A stretch of 64,000 nt of DNA from Thalassotalea marina (GCF_014656435.1 NZ_BNCK01000008.1:62001-126000); one strand, 5' to 3'; positions 8,407 through 18,851 are shown, counted from the first letter of the stretch. Made by a program: numbers and translations. Notes: generated by a model not told the origin, from the letters alone.

Positions 8407-11400
8407 ATGACAGATACTCAAGCCCCAGCTGAGGCCTTCCAAGAGCCAAAATTTATTCATTTGCGTGTGCATAGTGACTTTTCTATGTGTGATGGCTTGA
8501 ATAAAGTGAAACCTATTCTTGCCAAGGCGCAAGAATTCAAAATGCCAGCGATTGCGCTAACCGATCAAACCAACTTGTGTGGCCTTGTTAAGTTTTATCA
8601 TGCGTGTCATGGGGCAGGGGTAAAACCAATCATTGGTAGTGACTTTTGGGTTCAATGTCCTGAGTTAGAAAACGAGCTTTCTCGTTTAGTTGTAATCGCT
8701 TCAAATAATACTGGTTATAAAAACCTAACTGAGCTTATTTCCAAAGCTTATCTTCGTGGGCATGTTCAAGGCAAAGCGGTTATCGATCGCGATTGGTTAG
8801 TCGAATATGCCGAAGGTTTAATTTTGCTGTCTGGGGCAAAAGACGGTGATGTTGGTAAAGCTCTGCTCAAAGGCAATAACGCCATGGTTGATTCCATGGT
8901 GGACTTTTATCAACAGCACTTTGCTAATAACTACTTTCTTGAGCTTATTCGCACCGGACGTGAAGACGAGGAGAACTATCTTCACCTTGCAGTAAAATTG
9001 GCGATTGCACGTGGCTTACCCGTTGTTGCAACAAACGAAGTTGTTTTCCTTACTGAAGACTTATTTGATGCACATGAGATTCGTGTCAGTATTCATGATG
9101 GTTATACACTTGACGATAAAAGACGCCCGAGGCGCTTTTCTCCCCAGCAGTATTTACGTAGTGAACAGGAAATGTTGGAGTTATTCTCTGATATTCCAGA
9201 GGCTCTACAAAACACCGTAGAAATTGCTAAACGTTGTAATGTCACTGTTAGGCTTGGTGAGTACTTCTTACCTGATTTCCCTACAGAGGGCATGAAAATT
9301 GACGACTTCCTGATCAAGGTATCGGAAGAGGGCCTACAAGAAAGGCTCGAGTTTTTGTTTGATAAAGACTCCCCAGATTTTGCAGAAATTAGAAAGCCTT
9401 ACGACGAACGCCTTAAAATAGAACTCGACGTAATTAACAACATGGGTTTCCCTGGATACTTCCTTATCGTAATGGAATTTATTCAGTGGAGTAAAGATAA
9501 CAATATTCCTGTTGGACCCGGCCGTGGCTCTGGTGCTGGTTCATTAGTGGCCTATGCATTAAAAATTACCGACTTAGATCCACTAGAATTTGACTTACTT
9601 TTTGAACGATTCTTAAACCCAGAACGTATTTCGATGCCCGACTTTGACGTCGACTTTTGTATGGATCGACGTGATGAGGTAATTGACCATACCGCAGAGT
9701 TATACGGTCGAGATGCTGTATCGCAAATTATCACCTTTGGTACCATGGCGGCTAAGGCGGTTATTCGAGATGTAGGCCGTGTTTTAGGTCACCCCTATGG
9801 TTTTGTTGATCGTATCTCTAAGCTGATCCCTGGTGATCCGGGCATGACTCTGGCAAAAGCCTTTGATGTTGAGCCTAAGTTACCAGAACTATATCACCAA
9901 GATAGTGAAGTGAAAGACCTTATCGACATGTGTCGAATTCTGGAAGGTACCACACGTAACGCCGGTAAACACGCCGGTGGTGTTGTTATTTCACCGACGA
10001 CAATTACAGATTTTGCGCCTCTATATTGTGATGATGAAGGTAAAAACCCTGTTACCCAGTTCGATAAAAATGACGTAGAAGATGCTGGACTGGTTAAATT
10101 TGACTTCTTAGGTCTTAGAACATTAACCATATTGCAATGGGCGATTGAGATGGCGGATGAAAAGCTACTCAAAGCCGGCAAAGAGCCCATCGACATTGCA
10201 GCTATTCCATTAGATGATAAAGCATCATTTAAAGTCTTATTAGCATCGCAAACAACAGCAGTATTCCAGCTAGAATCGTCAGGGATGAAGGCGCTGATAG
10301 AAAAGCTTAAACCTGACTGTTTTGAAGATATTATCGCGTTAGTAGCACTGTTTCGCCCAGGCCCACTTGATTCGGGCATGGTAGATAACTTTATCGAACG
10401 TAAACACGGCCGTGAGGAAGTGTCTTATCCCGATGCAACATGGCAACATGAGTCACTAAAGCCAATCCTTGAACCGACTTACGGTATTATTTTGTACCAA
10501 GAGCAGGTTATGCAAATTGCCCAGGTGTTGGCCGGCTATACGCTTGGTGGCGCAGATATGTTGCGTCGAGCTATGGGTAAAAAGAAGCCAGAGGAAATGG
10601 CCAAACAGCGTGCCGTTTTTGAAGAAGGTGCAATAAGCCAAGGAGTTGATGGCGAGCTCGCCATGAAGATCTTCGACTTGGTAGAAAAATTTGCCGGTTA
10701 CGGTTTTAACAAATCTCACTCTGCTGCTTATGCCTTGGTGTCGTACCAGACACTTTGGATGAAGGCGCACCATCCTGAGCCCTTTATGGCAGCAGTAATG
10801 TCTGCCGATATGGATAACACAGACAAAATTGTTACCTTGGTCGATGAATGCAGCAACATGGGGCTTAAGTTACTGCCACCTGATGTGAATTCTGGCCTTT
10901 ATAAGTTTACGGTAAACGATGACAACGAAATTGTTTATGGTATTGGCGCAGTTAAAGGGGTAGGTGAAGGCCCAATTGAAGCGATAATTGCCGCGCGTGA
11001 AGCTGGTGGTCCGTTTGTTGATTTATTTGATTTTTGTGCCCGTGTTGATTTAAAGAAAACCAACAAACGTGTATTAGAAAGGTTAATTAAGTCAGGCGCG
11101 ATGGATAACCTTGGACCTCGCACCGACAAAGGCCCACATCGAGCCGCATTGTTTGAAACATTGCCAGAGGCTATCAAGGCTGCTGAACAGCATGCAAAAG
11201 CACAAGCGATAGGGCAAGATGATTTATTCGGCCTGATAAATGAAGAGCCGGACGATACAAGACAAGCGTTTAAAGAAGTGCCTATGTGGCCAGAAGAAGT
11301 ATGGCTTGAGGGAGAAAAAGAAACACTCGGCTTGTATTTAACAGGGCACCCGATTAATCGCTACTTAAAAGAAATTAAAAAATACGCATCCGGTCGGTTA

Positions 11401-11937
11401 GTGGCGATGCAGCCAACAGGTAAAGATCGTACATCTACGGCGGTAGGTTTAGTGATAGGTGTGCGTGTACTCACCAATAAACGTGGACGTCGCTGGGCAC
11501 TAGTCACTTTAGATGACAAGAGTGCGCGTATGGATGTTAGACTCTTCCCCGATGATTATGATAGGTTTGCAGAGCAGTTAGTCACCGACTCAATTTTGGT
11601 CTGTACTGGACAGGTCAGCTTTGATGATTACTCAGGTGGTAATACAATGACTGCCCGCGATATAATGACCATTGAAGAAGCGCGCGAAAATTATGTTTCT
11701 TCACTGGACTTAAACGTCTATCGAAATGACATCGCGGAAACTTTTGTCCAAGACTTTAGTCAGATATTATCTGAGTATAAAGATGGTACGTGCCCAGTTC
11801 GTGTTTTTTATCAAAGAGATGAAGCAAAAGGTATGCTAGAATTGGGCGTACAATGGCGCGTATCACCAGCTGATAGATTATTGAATCAGCTAAAAGTATT
11901 GTTGGGTGAAGAAAACGTAGCGTTAGAATTCAAATAG
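8407..11937 (+). CDS. dnaE: DNA polymerase III alpha subunit DnaE
   Basis: Catalytic subunit of the replicative polymerase. 1176 residues (E. coli 1160). Order: PHP domain (about 17-280, starting [16 protein letters not shown]), palm and fingers (the catalytic aspartates lie in [32 protein letters not shown] precedes them), thumb, a tandem helix-hairpin-helix region around residues 840-920, an OB fold (about 985-1070) and a C-terminal tau-binding part. No inteins or breaks. The stop is followed by a 63-base gap before accA. Several long reverse-strand open frames inside it are shadows. Confidence 0.98.
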   Translation: MTDTQAPAEAFQEPKFIHLRVHSDFSMCDGLNKVKPILAKAQEFKMPAIALTDQTNLCGLVKFYHACHGAGVKPIIGSDFWVQCPELENELSRLVVIASNNTGYKNLTELISKAYLRGHVQGKAVIDRDWLVEYAEGLILLSGAKDGDVGKALLKGNNAMVDSMVDFYQQHFANNYFLELIRTGREDEENYLHLAVKLAIARGLPVVATNEVVFLTEDLFDAHEIRVSIHDGYTLDDKRRPRRFSPQQYLRSEQEMLELFSDIPEALQNTVEIAKRCNVTVRLGEYFLPDFPTEGMKIDDFLIKVSEEGLQERLEFLFDKDSPDFAEIRKPYDERLKIELDVINNMGFPGYFLIVMEFIQWSKDNNIPVGPGRGSGAGSLVAYALKITDLDPLEFDLLFERFLNPERISMPDFDVDFCMDRRDEVIDHTAELYGRDAVSQIITFGTMAAKAVIRDVGRVLGHPYGFVDRISKLIPGDPGMTLAKAFDVEPKLPELYHQDSEVKDLIDMCRILEGTTRNAGKHAGGVVISPTTITDFAPLYCDDEGKNPVTQFDKNDVEDAGLVKFDFLGLRTLTILQWAIEMADEKLLKAGKEPIDIAAIPLDDKASFKVLLASQTTAVFQLESSGMKALIEKLKPDCFEDIIALVALFRPGPLDSGMVDNFIERKHGREEVSYPDATWQHESLKPILEPTYGIILYQEQVMQIAQVLAGYTLGGADMLRRAMGKKKPEEMAKQRAVFEEGAISQGVDGELAMKIFDLVEKFAGYGFNKSHSAAYALVSYQTLWMKAHHPEPFMAAVMSADMDNTDKIVTLVDECSNMGLKLLPPDVNSGLYKFTVNDDNEIVYGIGAVKGVGEGPIEAIIAAREAGGPFVDLFDFCARVDLKKTNKRVLERLIKSGAMDNLGPRTDKGPHRAALFETLPEAIKAAEQHAKAQAIGQDDLFGLINEEPDDTRQAFKEVPMWPEEVWLEGEKETLGLYLTGHPINRYLKEIKKYASGRLVAMQPTGKDRTSTAVGLVIGVRVLTNKRGRRWALVTLDDKSARMDVRLFPDDYDRFAEQLVTDSILVCTGQVSFDDYSGGNTMTARDIMTIEEARENYVSSLDLNVYRNDIAETFVQDFSQILSEYKDGTCPVRVFYQRDEAKGMLELGVQWRVSPADRLLNQLKVLLGEENVALEFK

Positions 11938-12000
11938 ATAATGCTAAAAAGCGTTATTTATCAATGTAATAAGATTTTAGATAATAGGTAAGAACAACCA

Positions 12001-12957
12001 ATGTCATTGAACTTTTTAGATTTTGAGCAGCCGATTGCTGAACTTGAAGCAAAAATTGAAGAATTGCAATTAGTAAACTCGGGACAAGAACTTGACCTTG
12101 ATCTAGAAGAGCAAATTACGCAATTACGTGAAAAAAACAAAGAACAAACACGTAAAATATTTGAAAATCTAGATCCATGGCAAACGGCTCGTGTTGCACG
12201 TCATCCACAACGCCCTTACACGGAAGATTATTTACCACGTATCTTTACCGAGTTTGATGAATTAGCTGGTGATCGTGCTTATGCTGACGACAAAGCGATT
12301 GTTGGTGGTATTGCACGTATTGACGACAAACCAGTCATGGTAATTGGCCATCAAAAAGGTCGTACAACGGCGGAAAAAGTAAAACGCAACTTTGGAATGC
12401 CTCGCCCTGAAGGGTATCGTAAAGCGCTTCGTTTAATGGAAATGGCTGAGCGTTTTAATATGCCAATTATTACTTTCATTGACACGCCAGGCGCTTACCC
12501 AGGTATTGGTGCGGAAGAACGTGGTCAAAGTGAAGCAATTGCAAAGAACCTACAAGTAATGGCACGCTTAAATGTACCAATTATTTGTACTGTTATTGGT
12601 GAAGGCGGCTCTGGTGGTGCCTTAGCTATTGGTGTTGGTGACCGAGTCAACATGCTGCAGTATTCAACGTATTCAGTAATTTCTCCTGAAGGCTGTGCCT
12701 CTATTTTATGGAAAACTGCTGAGAAAGCATCAACTGCGGCTGAAGCTATGGGTATCACGGCAAATCGTATCAAAGAATTAGAACTGATTGATACTATTGT
12801 TCCTGAGCCAATGGGTGGTGCACATCGCAATGTAGACGAAATGGCGGCACAACTAAAACAAACCATCAAGTCTCAATTAGAAGAGTTAGATGGGTTATCA
12901 AAAGAAGAGCTAATCGAAAAACGTTATCAACGTTTAATGTCATACGGTTATTGCTAA
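12001..12957 (+). CDS. accA: Acetyl-CoA carboxylase carboxyltransferase subunit alpha
   Basis: Alpha half of the carboxyltransferase that moves CO2 from carboxybiotin to acetyl-CoA, giving malonyl-CoA for fatty-acid synthesis; it works as an alpha2beta2 unit with AccD (not in the window). 318 residues, the usual length. An N-terminal helical segment ([19 protein letters not shown]) precedes the crotonase-like core with [18 protein letters not shown] and [11 protein letters not shown], which form the oxyanion holes. The position after dnaE is typical. An intrinsic terminator follows directly. Confidence 0.97.
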   Translation: MSLNFLDFEQPIAELEAKIEELQLVNSGQELDLDLEEQITQLREKNKEQTRKIFENLDPWQTARVARHPQRPYTEDYLPRIFTEFDELAGDRAYADDKAIVGGIARIDDKPVMVIGHQKGRTTAEKVKRNFGMPRPEGYRKALRLMEMAERFNMPIITFIDTPGAYPGIGAEERGQSEAIAKNLQVMARLNVPIICTVIGEGGSGGALAIGVGDRVNMLQYSTYSVISPEGCASILWKTAEKASTAAEAMGITANRIKELELIDTIVPEPMGGAHRNVDEMAAQLKQTIKSQLEELDGLSKEELIEKRYQRLMSYGYC

Positions 12958-12967
12958 TCGAATATCA

Positions 12968-12998
12968 GGGCTTAGTAAAACACTAAGCCCTTTTTCTT
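12968..12998 (+). terminator. Intrinsic terminator after accA, abutting tilS
   Basis: A perfect 9-bp stem, GGGCTTAGT (12968-12976) and ACTAAGCCC (12982-12990), with loop AAAAC, followed by TTTTTCTT. The T tract ends on the base before the tilS start codon. Confidence 0.9.
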
Positions 12999-14351
12999 AT
13001 GTCGCTTATCTTAAATTCCCTTGCCACTACTTTACAACCGTTTATAAAGCGACCTGTCTGGGTAGCTTTTAGTGGTGGAATAGATTCACAAGTATTACTG
13101 CACGCTTTAGCTAATTTAAAATCTTCAAAGTTTCCTGATTTAAACTTAAATGTTTGCCACGTTCATCATGGCTTAAGTGATAATGCTGATACTTGGTTGG
13201 CATTTGCTGAGCACACCTGTAACCAGTTAAAGCTGCCACTAGTCACTCATCGTGTAAAGTTAACGGTTAATGCAAGAGAAAGCCTCGAAGCGGTTGCTAG
13301 AGAAGCCAGATATCAAGTGTTTAAAACGGTGTGTCATAAAAACGCAGTTATCGTGACTGGACATCACCAAGACGATCAATGGGAAACCTTTTTATTGGCG
13401 TTAAAGCGTGGCTCTGGTGTGCAAGGCCTTGGTGCCATGCAACAATTAAGTAATTTGGGGCATCAGCAGCAAGTGTTGTGTCGTCCTCTGTTAAATACAT
13501 CGAAACGAGCAATTTATGATTACGCTAAGTTGCATGCGCTTGATTGGATAGAAGACGAGTCGAATCAGGATACGCGCTTTGATCGCAACTTTATCCGACA
13601 TCACCTTACGCCTATGCTAACAGAGCGTTGGACTGCTTTTATCAGCACTGTTGCTCGTTCAGCACAACATTGTCAGGAAGCTCAGCAAATTCTAAATGAA
13701 GTCGCTGAACAAGATCTTCAACTAACATTATCTAACGAAGGGCGAATCAGTGTTGAGCCCTTATTGGCATTATCTTTTGCCAGACAGAAGCAGGTGATAC
13801 GTCAGCTATTACAAAATAATGACGCCAAAATGCCAAGCCAAGTGCAAATTGAACAAGCGCTACTTCAAATTCAACAACCAGAGTTGTCGACGTTAAAGGT
13901 AAAGCTTGGTGATCATTGGCTACGTCATTTTCAAAGTCAGTTGTACCTTACCAAAGAATATGAAGATATTACTTCGTGGAGTGCTAACGTTATTTTGCCT
14001 AAAGCAGGGCAAGTATCGCTAGATCTTCCTGATGATTTAGGTAAGTTGGTGATTTCGACTACGCCAGACGCCAACGGTGATAAAACATTAGTTTTTGCTG
14101 TGACAAATAAAGATGAGCAACTAAGTGTTCAGTTTACCCATAACAACCCTAAAATCTTGCCTGATTATCGACAGCACCACAGAAGTTTAAAAAAAGTATG
14201 GCAAGAATTGGCGATACCTACCTGGCAGCGCAATAGAATACCTTTGCTTTTTAGTCAAAATGAACTGGTCGCTGCCGCAGGGCAATTTGTATGTCAACCG
14301 TTTAAACAAGCAGACTGTCGACAAACCTATTATCTTAACTGGCTTGCCTAA
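12999..14351 (+). CDS. tilS: tRNA(Ile)-lysidine synthase TilS
   Basis: Converts C34 of the CAU-anticodon tRNA-Ile to lysidine with ATP, so that it reads AUA. 450 residues. The N-terminal PP-loop ATPase has the signature SGGIDSQVLLHAL at about residue 25, with HVHHGLSDNAD and TGHHQDDQWET; the TilS-specific substrate-binding domain and the C-terminal domain (about 370-450) follow. The ATG lies on the end of the accA terminator with no visible ribosome-binding site. The start still looks right, because the family begins only a few residues before the first strand. In this frame the gene has no other plausible start upstream of the PP-loop. Confidence 0.95.
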   Translation: MSLILNSLATTLQPFIKRPVWVAFSGGIDSQVLLHALANLKSSKFPDLNLNVCHVHHGLSDNADTWLAFAEHTCNQLKLPLVTHRVKLTVNARESLEAVAREARYQVFKTVCHKNAVIVTGHHQDDQWETFLLALKRGSGVQGLGAMQQLSNLGHQQQVLCRPLLNTSKRAIYDYAKLHALDWIEDESNQDTRFDRNFIRHHLTPMLTERWTAFISTVARSAQHCQEAQQILNEVAEQDLQLTLSNEGRISVEPLLALSFARQKQVIRQLLQNNDAKMPSQVQIEQALLQIQQPELSTLKVKLGDHWLRHFQSQLYLTKEYEDITSWSANVILPKAGQVSLDLPDDLGKLVISTTPDANGDKTLVFAVTNKDEQLSVQFTHNNPKILPDYRQHHRSLKKVWQELAIPTWQRNRIPLLFSQNELVAAAGQFVCQPFKQADCRQTYYLNWLA

Positions 14352-14424
14352 GGTAAGTCAGGTTAGAATAAAACAAAAGCGGGATAACACGCTTCTTCCT
14401 ACTACTATAAAAATCGGAGACATT

Positions 14425-15603
14425 ATGAACCTTGTTTTGAAGCTAATTGCCGGTATTGTTGCCGGTATTCTGGTGGGACTTTATGCACCAGACTTTATCG
14501 TTCAATTAGTTTTTACAGCGCAAAACCTCATTGGTCAGTTAATTAAATTTACTATTCCACTCATTATCTTATTTTACATTGCAAGCGGTATTGCATCGCT
14601 ACCTAAAGGCTCAGGATCGCTGTTAGGTAAAACTGTTGGTTTAGCGTATGGCTCAACCATAGTGGCGGGTATTTTAGCTTTTATCGTTGCAAGTAACGTT
14701 TTACCAGACTTAACTGCAGGTAGTGTTGCAGAGGCAAGTCATGGTGAAAAAGTACAAGGGTTTATTGATTTTCAAGTAAAACCACTTTTTGATGTGATGA
14801 CGGCTTTAGCAGTGGCCTTTATTTTTGGTATTGGTATCAGTGCTACCAATGCTAATTCATTGCGCACCACACTAAATGAAGCTAAAGATATTATTGAAAT
14901 GTTGTTAAGCAAAGTGATCATCCCAGCATTGCCATTTTATATTGCTGGTGTGTTTGCTGACATGACAGTTGACGGCTCTGTATTTACTACACTTAAAACC
15001 TTTGGTGTTGTGTTAATTCTAGCGGTTATTATGCATTGGGTTTGGATCGCAGTACTTTACGTAGTAACTGGTGCTGCAACTGGTAAGTCACCAGCGCTAT
15101 TACTTAAAAACATGATGCCTGCATATTTTACCGCATTAGGTACTATGTCAAGTGCGGCAACAATCCCTGTGTCGTTAAAAGCCAATAAAGCTAATAAAGT
15201 CAGTGATGGCGTTGCAAACTTCACCGTGCCATTGTGCGCCTCAATTCATTTAAGTGGCTCTACAATTACTATCATTACTTGTGCAACAGCGGTAATGATC
15301 ATGACACCAGAATTATCATTGCCAAGCATCGGCGGTATTATTGGTTTTATTCTTATGCTTGGTGTGACTATGATCGCAGCCCCTGGAGCACCAGGAGGAG
15401 CCGTAATGTCAGCTCTAGGTTTGTTAGCGAGTATGCTAGGTTTCAGTGACGCAGCGTTGGCATTGATGATTGCGCTATATATGGCACAAGACAGCTTTGG
15501 TACTGCATGTAACGTAACCGGCGATGGCGCCATCGCGCTGTGGGTAGACAAGTTTGCTGGCGAAGATGGACTAGCAACTATTGAACATAAGTCCGAAGTG
15601 TAA
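14425..15603 (+). CDS. Dicarboxylate/amino acid:cation symporter (SDF family)
   Basis: Inner-membrane secondary transporter of the sodium- or proton-coupled glutamate/dicarboxylate family (PF00375). 392 residues. Start taken at the ATG at 14425 (MNLVLKLIAGIVAGILVGLY) with GGAG seven bases upstream; the frame stays open back to 14260 inside tilS, but that part is a shadow. The sequence is almost all membrane helices. Family features seen are the serine-rich re-entrant loop (FTALGTMSSAATIPVSLKA) and a second hairpin region (MIAAPGAPGGAVMSALGLL) followed by a helix with AQDSFGTACNVTGDGA. Substrate cannot be told from sequence; the glycine/alanine-rich hairpin differs from the standard glutamate carriers. 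A strong terminator follows. Confidence 0.85.
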   Translation: MNLVLKLIAGIVAGILVGLYAPDFIVQLVFTAQNLIGQLIKFTIPLIILFYIASGIASLPKGSGSLLGKTVGLAYGSTIVAGILAFIVASNVLPDLTAGSVAEASHGEKVQGFIDFQVKPLFDVMTALAVAFIFGIGISATNANSLRTTLNEAKDIIEMLLSKVIIPALPFYIAGVFADMTVDGSVFTTLKTFGVVLILAVIMHWVWIAVLYVVTGAATGKSPALLLKNMMPAYFTALGTMSSAATIPVSLKANKANKVSDGVANFTVPLCASIHLSGSTITIITCATAVMIMTPELSLPSIGGIIGFILMLGVTMIAAPGAPGGAVMSALGLLASMLGFSDAALALMIALYMAQDSFGTACNVTGDGAIALWVDKFAGEDGLATIEHKSEV

Positions 15604-15614
15604 AACATTAATCT

Positions 15615-15642
15615 AAAAAAAGCCGCATAGCGGCTTTTTTTT
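15615..15642 (+). terminator. Intrinsic terminator after the symporter
   Basis: Stem GCCGC (15622-15626) and GCGGC (15630-15634) with loop ATA, flanked by a run of A on the left and eight T on the right, so it may work in both directions. Confidence 0.92.
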
Positions 15643-15951
15643 ATGGCGATAAAATGCAGTTGCCTATCACATATAAATTAATCTGGCTGATATCAACAAA
15701 GCGCTTGACTTGAAAAGCAGTGAAGGTCAGTATGAATAAAAATATATATTAATTACTATCTGAATTCATGATTACAAAGCAGCTACTCAATACTAATTGG
15801 CGTACCCGCAATGCCGTCAAGGCAATGCGCTGGGCTAGTGCTGCTAAACGATTGTAGTCAACAAGTCGTTAACCGCAGTGAGTCAGCTGCGGTTTATATC
15901 ACTTTTTCCGCCTGTCTACTGCACACATTGTCATAAAATAGGAGCAAGACA
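15643..15951. other. 309-base intergenic stretch
   Basis: No supported gene. It holds a hairpin at 15871-15894 (AACCGCAG / CTGCGGTT, loop of eight bases) that may be a weak terminator or attenuator ahead of the DMT permease, and a 29-codon open frame at 15768-15857 with a basic predicted product but no ribosome-binding site. A TAGGAG ribosome-binding site for the next gene lies at its right end. Confidence 0.5.
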
Positions 15952-16866
15952 ATGAGGGTGCCAATCGCCTATTTAGCTGTTGTATTAATATGGTCAACAA
16001 CACCGTTAGGTATTGTTTGGAGCAGTGAAACAGTCGAACCAACGATGGCTGTGTTACTTCGCATGTTAATTGCGTGGCTTATTGGCTGGGGCATTATTAT
16101 TGTCTGTCGAATTCATTTGCCATGGCACAAAGAGGCTCTTAAGCTTTATTCTTTTTCTGCCATTGGTATTTTTGGTGGTATGTCATTGTCGTATGCCGCA
16201 GCTTCCTATATTTCTTCAGGCTTAATGTCTCTGATCTTTGGCTTATCACCAATATTGTCTGGTGTGTTGGCGCAAAAGTTACTAGCTGAAGATAGGTTTA
16301 ATCATATAAAGAAATTAGCCTTGGTCGCGGCACTTATTGGCTTAGTGATTGTTTGTTATGACAAAATGACGTTAAAAGCGGATGCTTATATTGGCATTAT
16401 ATTCGTATTAATCGCCGTGTTCTTTTTTAGTTTAAGTGGTGTAATGGTTAAAACCATTAATATAAAAATTAACCCAGTTGCGACAACTGTGGGCGCTTTA
16501 ACGTTCAGTACACCTCTGTTTTTAGTGATGTGGCTATTGCTTGATGGCACGTTAGATTATCAACAATGGTCAATAAGATCGGTAAGTGCAATCATTTATT
16601 TAGGGCTTTTTGGCTCGTTAATAGGGTTTATTTCTTATTTTTATGTGCTGCAAAAACTTTCAGCCAGTACGGTTGCATTGGTGACGATGATCACACCGGT
16701 ACTTGCCATTACTTTAGGTGCACTGCTCAATGATGAAGTGATCACTGACAACTTGATCGTTGGTGCAGGTTTTGTCGTTTTTGGCTTAACTTGTTACCAG
16801 TGGAGTAGTAAAGTTGAATACGTTGTCAGATATAGGTTCAAAAAAGTTAATGATACCCAAACATAA
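15952..16866 (+). CDS. DMT superfamily permease (EamA family)
   Basis: Ten-helix inner-membrane transporter of the drug/metabolite type, with two EamA repeats (about residues 4-135 and 148-285). 304 residues. The first helix begins VPIAYLAVVLIWSTTPLGIVW, a family pattern; the second repeat has SFALLGLIGSL-like sequence (YLGLFGSLIGFISYFY). Members export amino acids, nucleobases or other metabolites; the substrate is unknown. The 3' end overlaps the following acetyltransferase by 17 bases, which suggests coupling. A good TAGGAG site precedes the ATG. Confidence 0.85.
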   Translation: MRVPIAYLAVVLIWSTTPLGIVWSSETVEPTMAVLLRMLIAWLIGWGIIIVCRIHLPWHKEALKLYSFSAIGIFGGMSLSYAAASYISSGLMSLIFGLSPILSGVLAQKLLAEDRFNHIKKLALVAALIGLVIVCYDKMTLKADAYIGIIFVLIAVFFFSLSGVMVKTINIKINPVATTVGALTFSTPLFLVMWLLLDGTLDYQQWSIRSVSAIIYLGLFGSLIGFISYFYVLQKLSASTVALVTMITPVLAITLGALLNDEVITDNLIVGAGFVVFGLTCYQWSSKVEYVVRYRFKKVNDTQT

Positions 16867-17308
16867 AGAAAAATTAGTGCTGACCTTTAACAAAGCAGCG
16901 CCAGAAGATATAAACTTTTTGCTTGAACTGAGAAAGCTGTCGATGACTGAACACCTGTTGGCGGCTGGCTTAGACTATGACGACGAGCAACATAAAGCGA
17001 GAATATTAGAGTATTACAATGATACTTACTTATTGAATCTTGCTGATAAGGCCATTGGCGTGGTAAAGCTGGGGCAAATGGCCGATAGGTGGCATATTCG
17101 TCAGTTTCAAATTTTGCCTGATTATCACGGAAAAGGAGTAGGGACTAAGGTATTGTCTTTACTCCAATCAAAAGCACAAAGCGTTAATATGCCTATTACC
17201 TTAAATGTACTTTACCAAAACCCTGCAAGGCGATTATACGAAAGAATGGGGTTTAAAGTAATTGGTGAAAATGGGCTGGAATATCAAATGAAATGGTCGC
17301 TACAGTAA
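16850..17308 (+). CDS. GNAT family N-acetyltransferase
   Basis: Cytosolic acyl-CoA-dependent N-acetyltransferase. 152 residues from the ATG at 16850; a TTG at 16814 in the same frame would lengthen it inside the permease gene. The acetyl-CoA pyrophosphate loop is QILPDYHGKGVGTKVLSLL (Q/R-x-x-G-x-G/A type), and NPARRLYERMGFKVIGE is the usual C-terminal motif. It overlaps the DMT permease gene by 17 bases and probably shares its message. Substrate unknown; modification of a small molecule handled by the permease is possible. Confidence 0.8.
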   Translation: MIPKHKEKLVLTFNKAAPEDINFLLELRKLSMTEHLLAAGLDYDDEQHKARILEYYNDTYLLNLADKAIGVVKLGQMADRWHIRQFQILPDYHGKGVGTKVLSLLQSKAQSVNMPITLNVLYQNPARRLYERMGFKVIGENGLEYQMKWSLQ

Positions 17309-17320
17309 TAAGCGGGCATA

Positions 17321-17346
17321 AAAAAAAGCGCTTAGGCGCTTTTTTT
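17321..17346. terminator. Bidirectional intrinsic terminator between the acetyltransferase and fur
   Basis: AAAAAAAGCGC (17321-17331) pairs with GCGCTTTTTTT (17336-17346) around TTAG. It serves the forward acetyltransferase and the reverse fur gene, which converge here. Confidence 0.92.
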
Positions 17347-17367
17347 AATCTAAAAAGTGAGTCGTTT

Positions 17368-17811
17368 TTAGTTTTGTGAAGTGCGGTACTTTTCACACGC
17401 TTCTTTATCTTCACATTCACCATACAAGTATAAACTGTGGTTAGTTAATTTGATGTTATGCGATTTTGCTACATCTTCTTGACGTTGCTCAATAACGTCA
17501 TCTTCAAATTCAACAACCTTACCACATTTTAAACACACTAAATGATCGTGATGTTTCTTATGGCTTAATTCAAATACTGATTTGCCACCTTCGAAGTGAT
17601 GACGTGTAACAATACCCGCATCATCAAATTGGTTTAACACGCGGTATACAGTTGCTAAACCGATTTCTTCATTCAGATCTAACAGGATTTTATAAACATC
17701 TTCCGCGCTAATATGTTGGTTACCTGGATCTTGCAGAATCGTCAAAATCTTCACACGCGGTAAAGTAATTTTCAATCCGGCTCTTTTTAGCTCTTCGTTT
17801 TGATCGGACAT
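17368..17811 (-). CDS. fur: Ferric uptake regulator Fur
   Basis: Iron-dependent repressor of iron uptake, acting as a dimer. 147 residues from the ATG at 17811 (MSDQNEELKRAGLKITLPRVK), preceded by AGAAG seven bases upstream; a TTG five codons further out is rejected. A winged-helix domain (about 1-83, with GLATVYRVLNQFDDAGIV) is followed by the metal-binding domain with HHDHLVCLKCG (Cys93, Cys96) and two further cysteines at 133 and 139. It stands downstream of fldA, as in E. coli, but with its own 190-base upstream region. I did not find a clear Fur box in that region. Confidence 0.97.
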   Translation of the reverse strand: MSDQNEELKRAGLKITLPRVKILTILQDPGNQHISAEDVYKILLDLNEEIGLATVYRVLNQFDDAGIVTRHHFEGGKSVFELSHKKHHDHLVCLKCGKVVEFEDDVIEQRQEDVAKSHNIKLTNHSLYLYGECEDKEACEKYRTSQN

Positions 17812-17968
17812 GAAGCAACTTCTCAATTGGACAATAAAGGTAAAATTATAGGTGTATTTTGCTCGCCTGAAAAGCGCTAATTTGTTTTAATTTATTGAAA
17901 ATTGCCAACAAAGTTAGCGTTTTTATTTAAAAAAATCCATGATTTAAATAGGGGTATTTTTTCGGGAT

Positions 17969-17993
17969 AAAAAAAACCTGCTTGAAAAGCAGG
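17969..17993 (-). terminator. Intrinsic terminator of the fldA transcript
   Basis: On the reverse strand CCTGCTT and AAGCAGG (17977-17983, 17987-17993) pair around a three-base loop, followed by eight T (17969-17976). Confidence 0.9.
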
Positions 17994-18018
17994 CTTTTAA
18001 TTTTCTTTTCTGTACTAA

Positions 18019-18546
18019 TTAATCAGCTAACTCAGCTAAGCACATTTCTTCATGAATCTGGTTAACCCATTTATCAACACGAGCTTCTGTTAACTCAGGT
18101 TGGCGGTCTTCATCAATACACAAACCAATAAACGTATTATCGTCAATAAGTGCCTTTGATGCTTCAAATTCATAGCCTTCATTTGGCCAGTTGCCAACAA
18201 TAACAGCACCTTTTGATTCAACGATATCACGCAGTGGCTCCATCGCATCACAAAAATACTCTGCGTAATCTTCCTGATCGCCTAAGCCGTATATTGCAAC
18301 CAACTTATCTGTGAAATCAATTTCTTCTAGTTCTGGTAAAAAGTCATCCCAGTCACACTGGTTTTCGCCGTAATACCATGTAGGAATACCTAAAATAAGC
18401 ATATCAAATTCAGCGATTTCTTCTTTGGTGCTTTTAGCGATGTCTTTCACATCTACTAATTTTTTACCAAGCTTTTTCTGGATCATTTTAGCGACTGCTT
18501 CGGTGTTTCCAGTATCACTCCCGAAAAATAAACCTACGATTGCCAT
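18019..18546 (-). CDS. fldA: Long-chain flavodoxin FldA
   Basis: FMN electron carrier used in place of ferredoxin by radical SAM and reductive enzymes. 175 residues, the long-chain type. The phosphate-binding loop GSDTGNTEAVA is at residues 9-19; the FMN-stacking regions are TWYYGENQCDWDDF (about 56-69) and GLGDQEDYAEYFCDA (about 96-110). It is the last gene of the reverse run ybfF / DUF2788 / ybfE / fldA, with 19 bases between ybfE and fldA. The position near fur matches the E. coli order. Confidence 0.96.
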   Translation of the reverse strand: MAIVGLFFGSDTGNTEAVAKMIQKKLGKKLVDVKDIAKSTKEEIAEFDMLILGIPTWYYGENQCDWDDFLPELEEIDFTDKLVAIYGLGDQEDYAEYFCDAMEPLRDIVESKGAVIVGNWPNEGYEFEASKALIDDNTFIGLCIDEDRQPELTEARVDKWVNQIHEEMCLAELAD

Positions 18547-18565
18547 GAATATAACCTTATCAACT

Positions 18566-18847
18566 CTAATTTTCGTTACTTGCTAGCGCTTTGACAATAA
18601 GTGACTCAATCAACTCACTGCGGTTGCAGCCCGAGTTTTTAGCCAGCTCGTCTAGCTGTTCGATTAAACTGTGGTGAAGCTTGAATTCAACGCGTTTTAA
18701 ACCATTGTTGCGATCACGCTTTACTTGGTTACGCTTGTTGATTTTTACTTGGACGCTACGTGAATGAGGATTTGTCCTCGGGCGTCCTGGTCGCTTGTCA
18801 TCACCAAACAGATCGATCGTTGTTAAATCTGAAACTTGTTTTGCCAT
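18566..18847 (-). CDS. ybfE: YbfE-type ribbon-helix-helix protein
   Basis: Small conserved protein called LexA-regulated in E. coli; its biochemical role is not established. 93 residues: a basic N-terminal half (DDKRPGRPRTNPHSRSVQV, then KINKRNQVKRDRNNG) and a C-terminal ribbon-helix-helix-like segment (KRVEFKLHHSLIEQLDELAK followed by NSGCNRSELIESLIVKAL), suggesting DNA binding. It lies between the DUF2788 gene (four bases upstream) and fldA. I looked for a LexA box (CTG-N10-CAG) ahead of this run and did not see a convincing one, so SOS control is not supported here. Confidence 0.85.
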   Translation of the reverse strand: MAKQVSDLTTIDLFGDDKRPGRPRTNPHSRSVQVKINKRNQVKRDRNNGLKRVEFKLHHSLIEQLDELAKNSGCNRSELIESLIVKALASNEN

Positions 18848-18851
18848 GCTG

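Noticed and set aside
9894-10379. 161-codon reverse frame inside dnaE
   Set aside because: Shadow of dnaE; serine-rich composition without any family pattern.
15768-15857. 29-codon forward frame encoding a basic peptide (MITKQLLNTNWRTRNAV at the start)
   Set aside because: No ribosome-binding site and no recognisable relation; short frames of this size arise by chance in a 300-base gap.
17812-17968. Fur box upstream of fur
   Set aside because: The region is AT-rich but I could not find a clear 19-bp inverted repeat of the Fur type.
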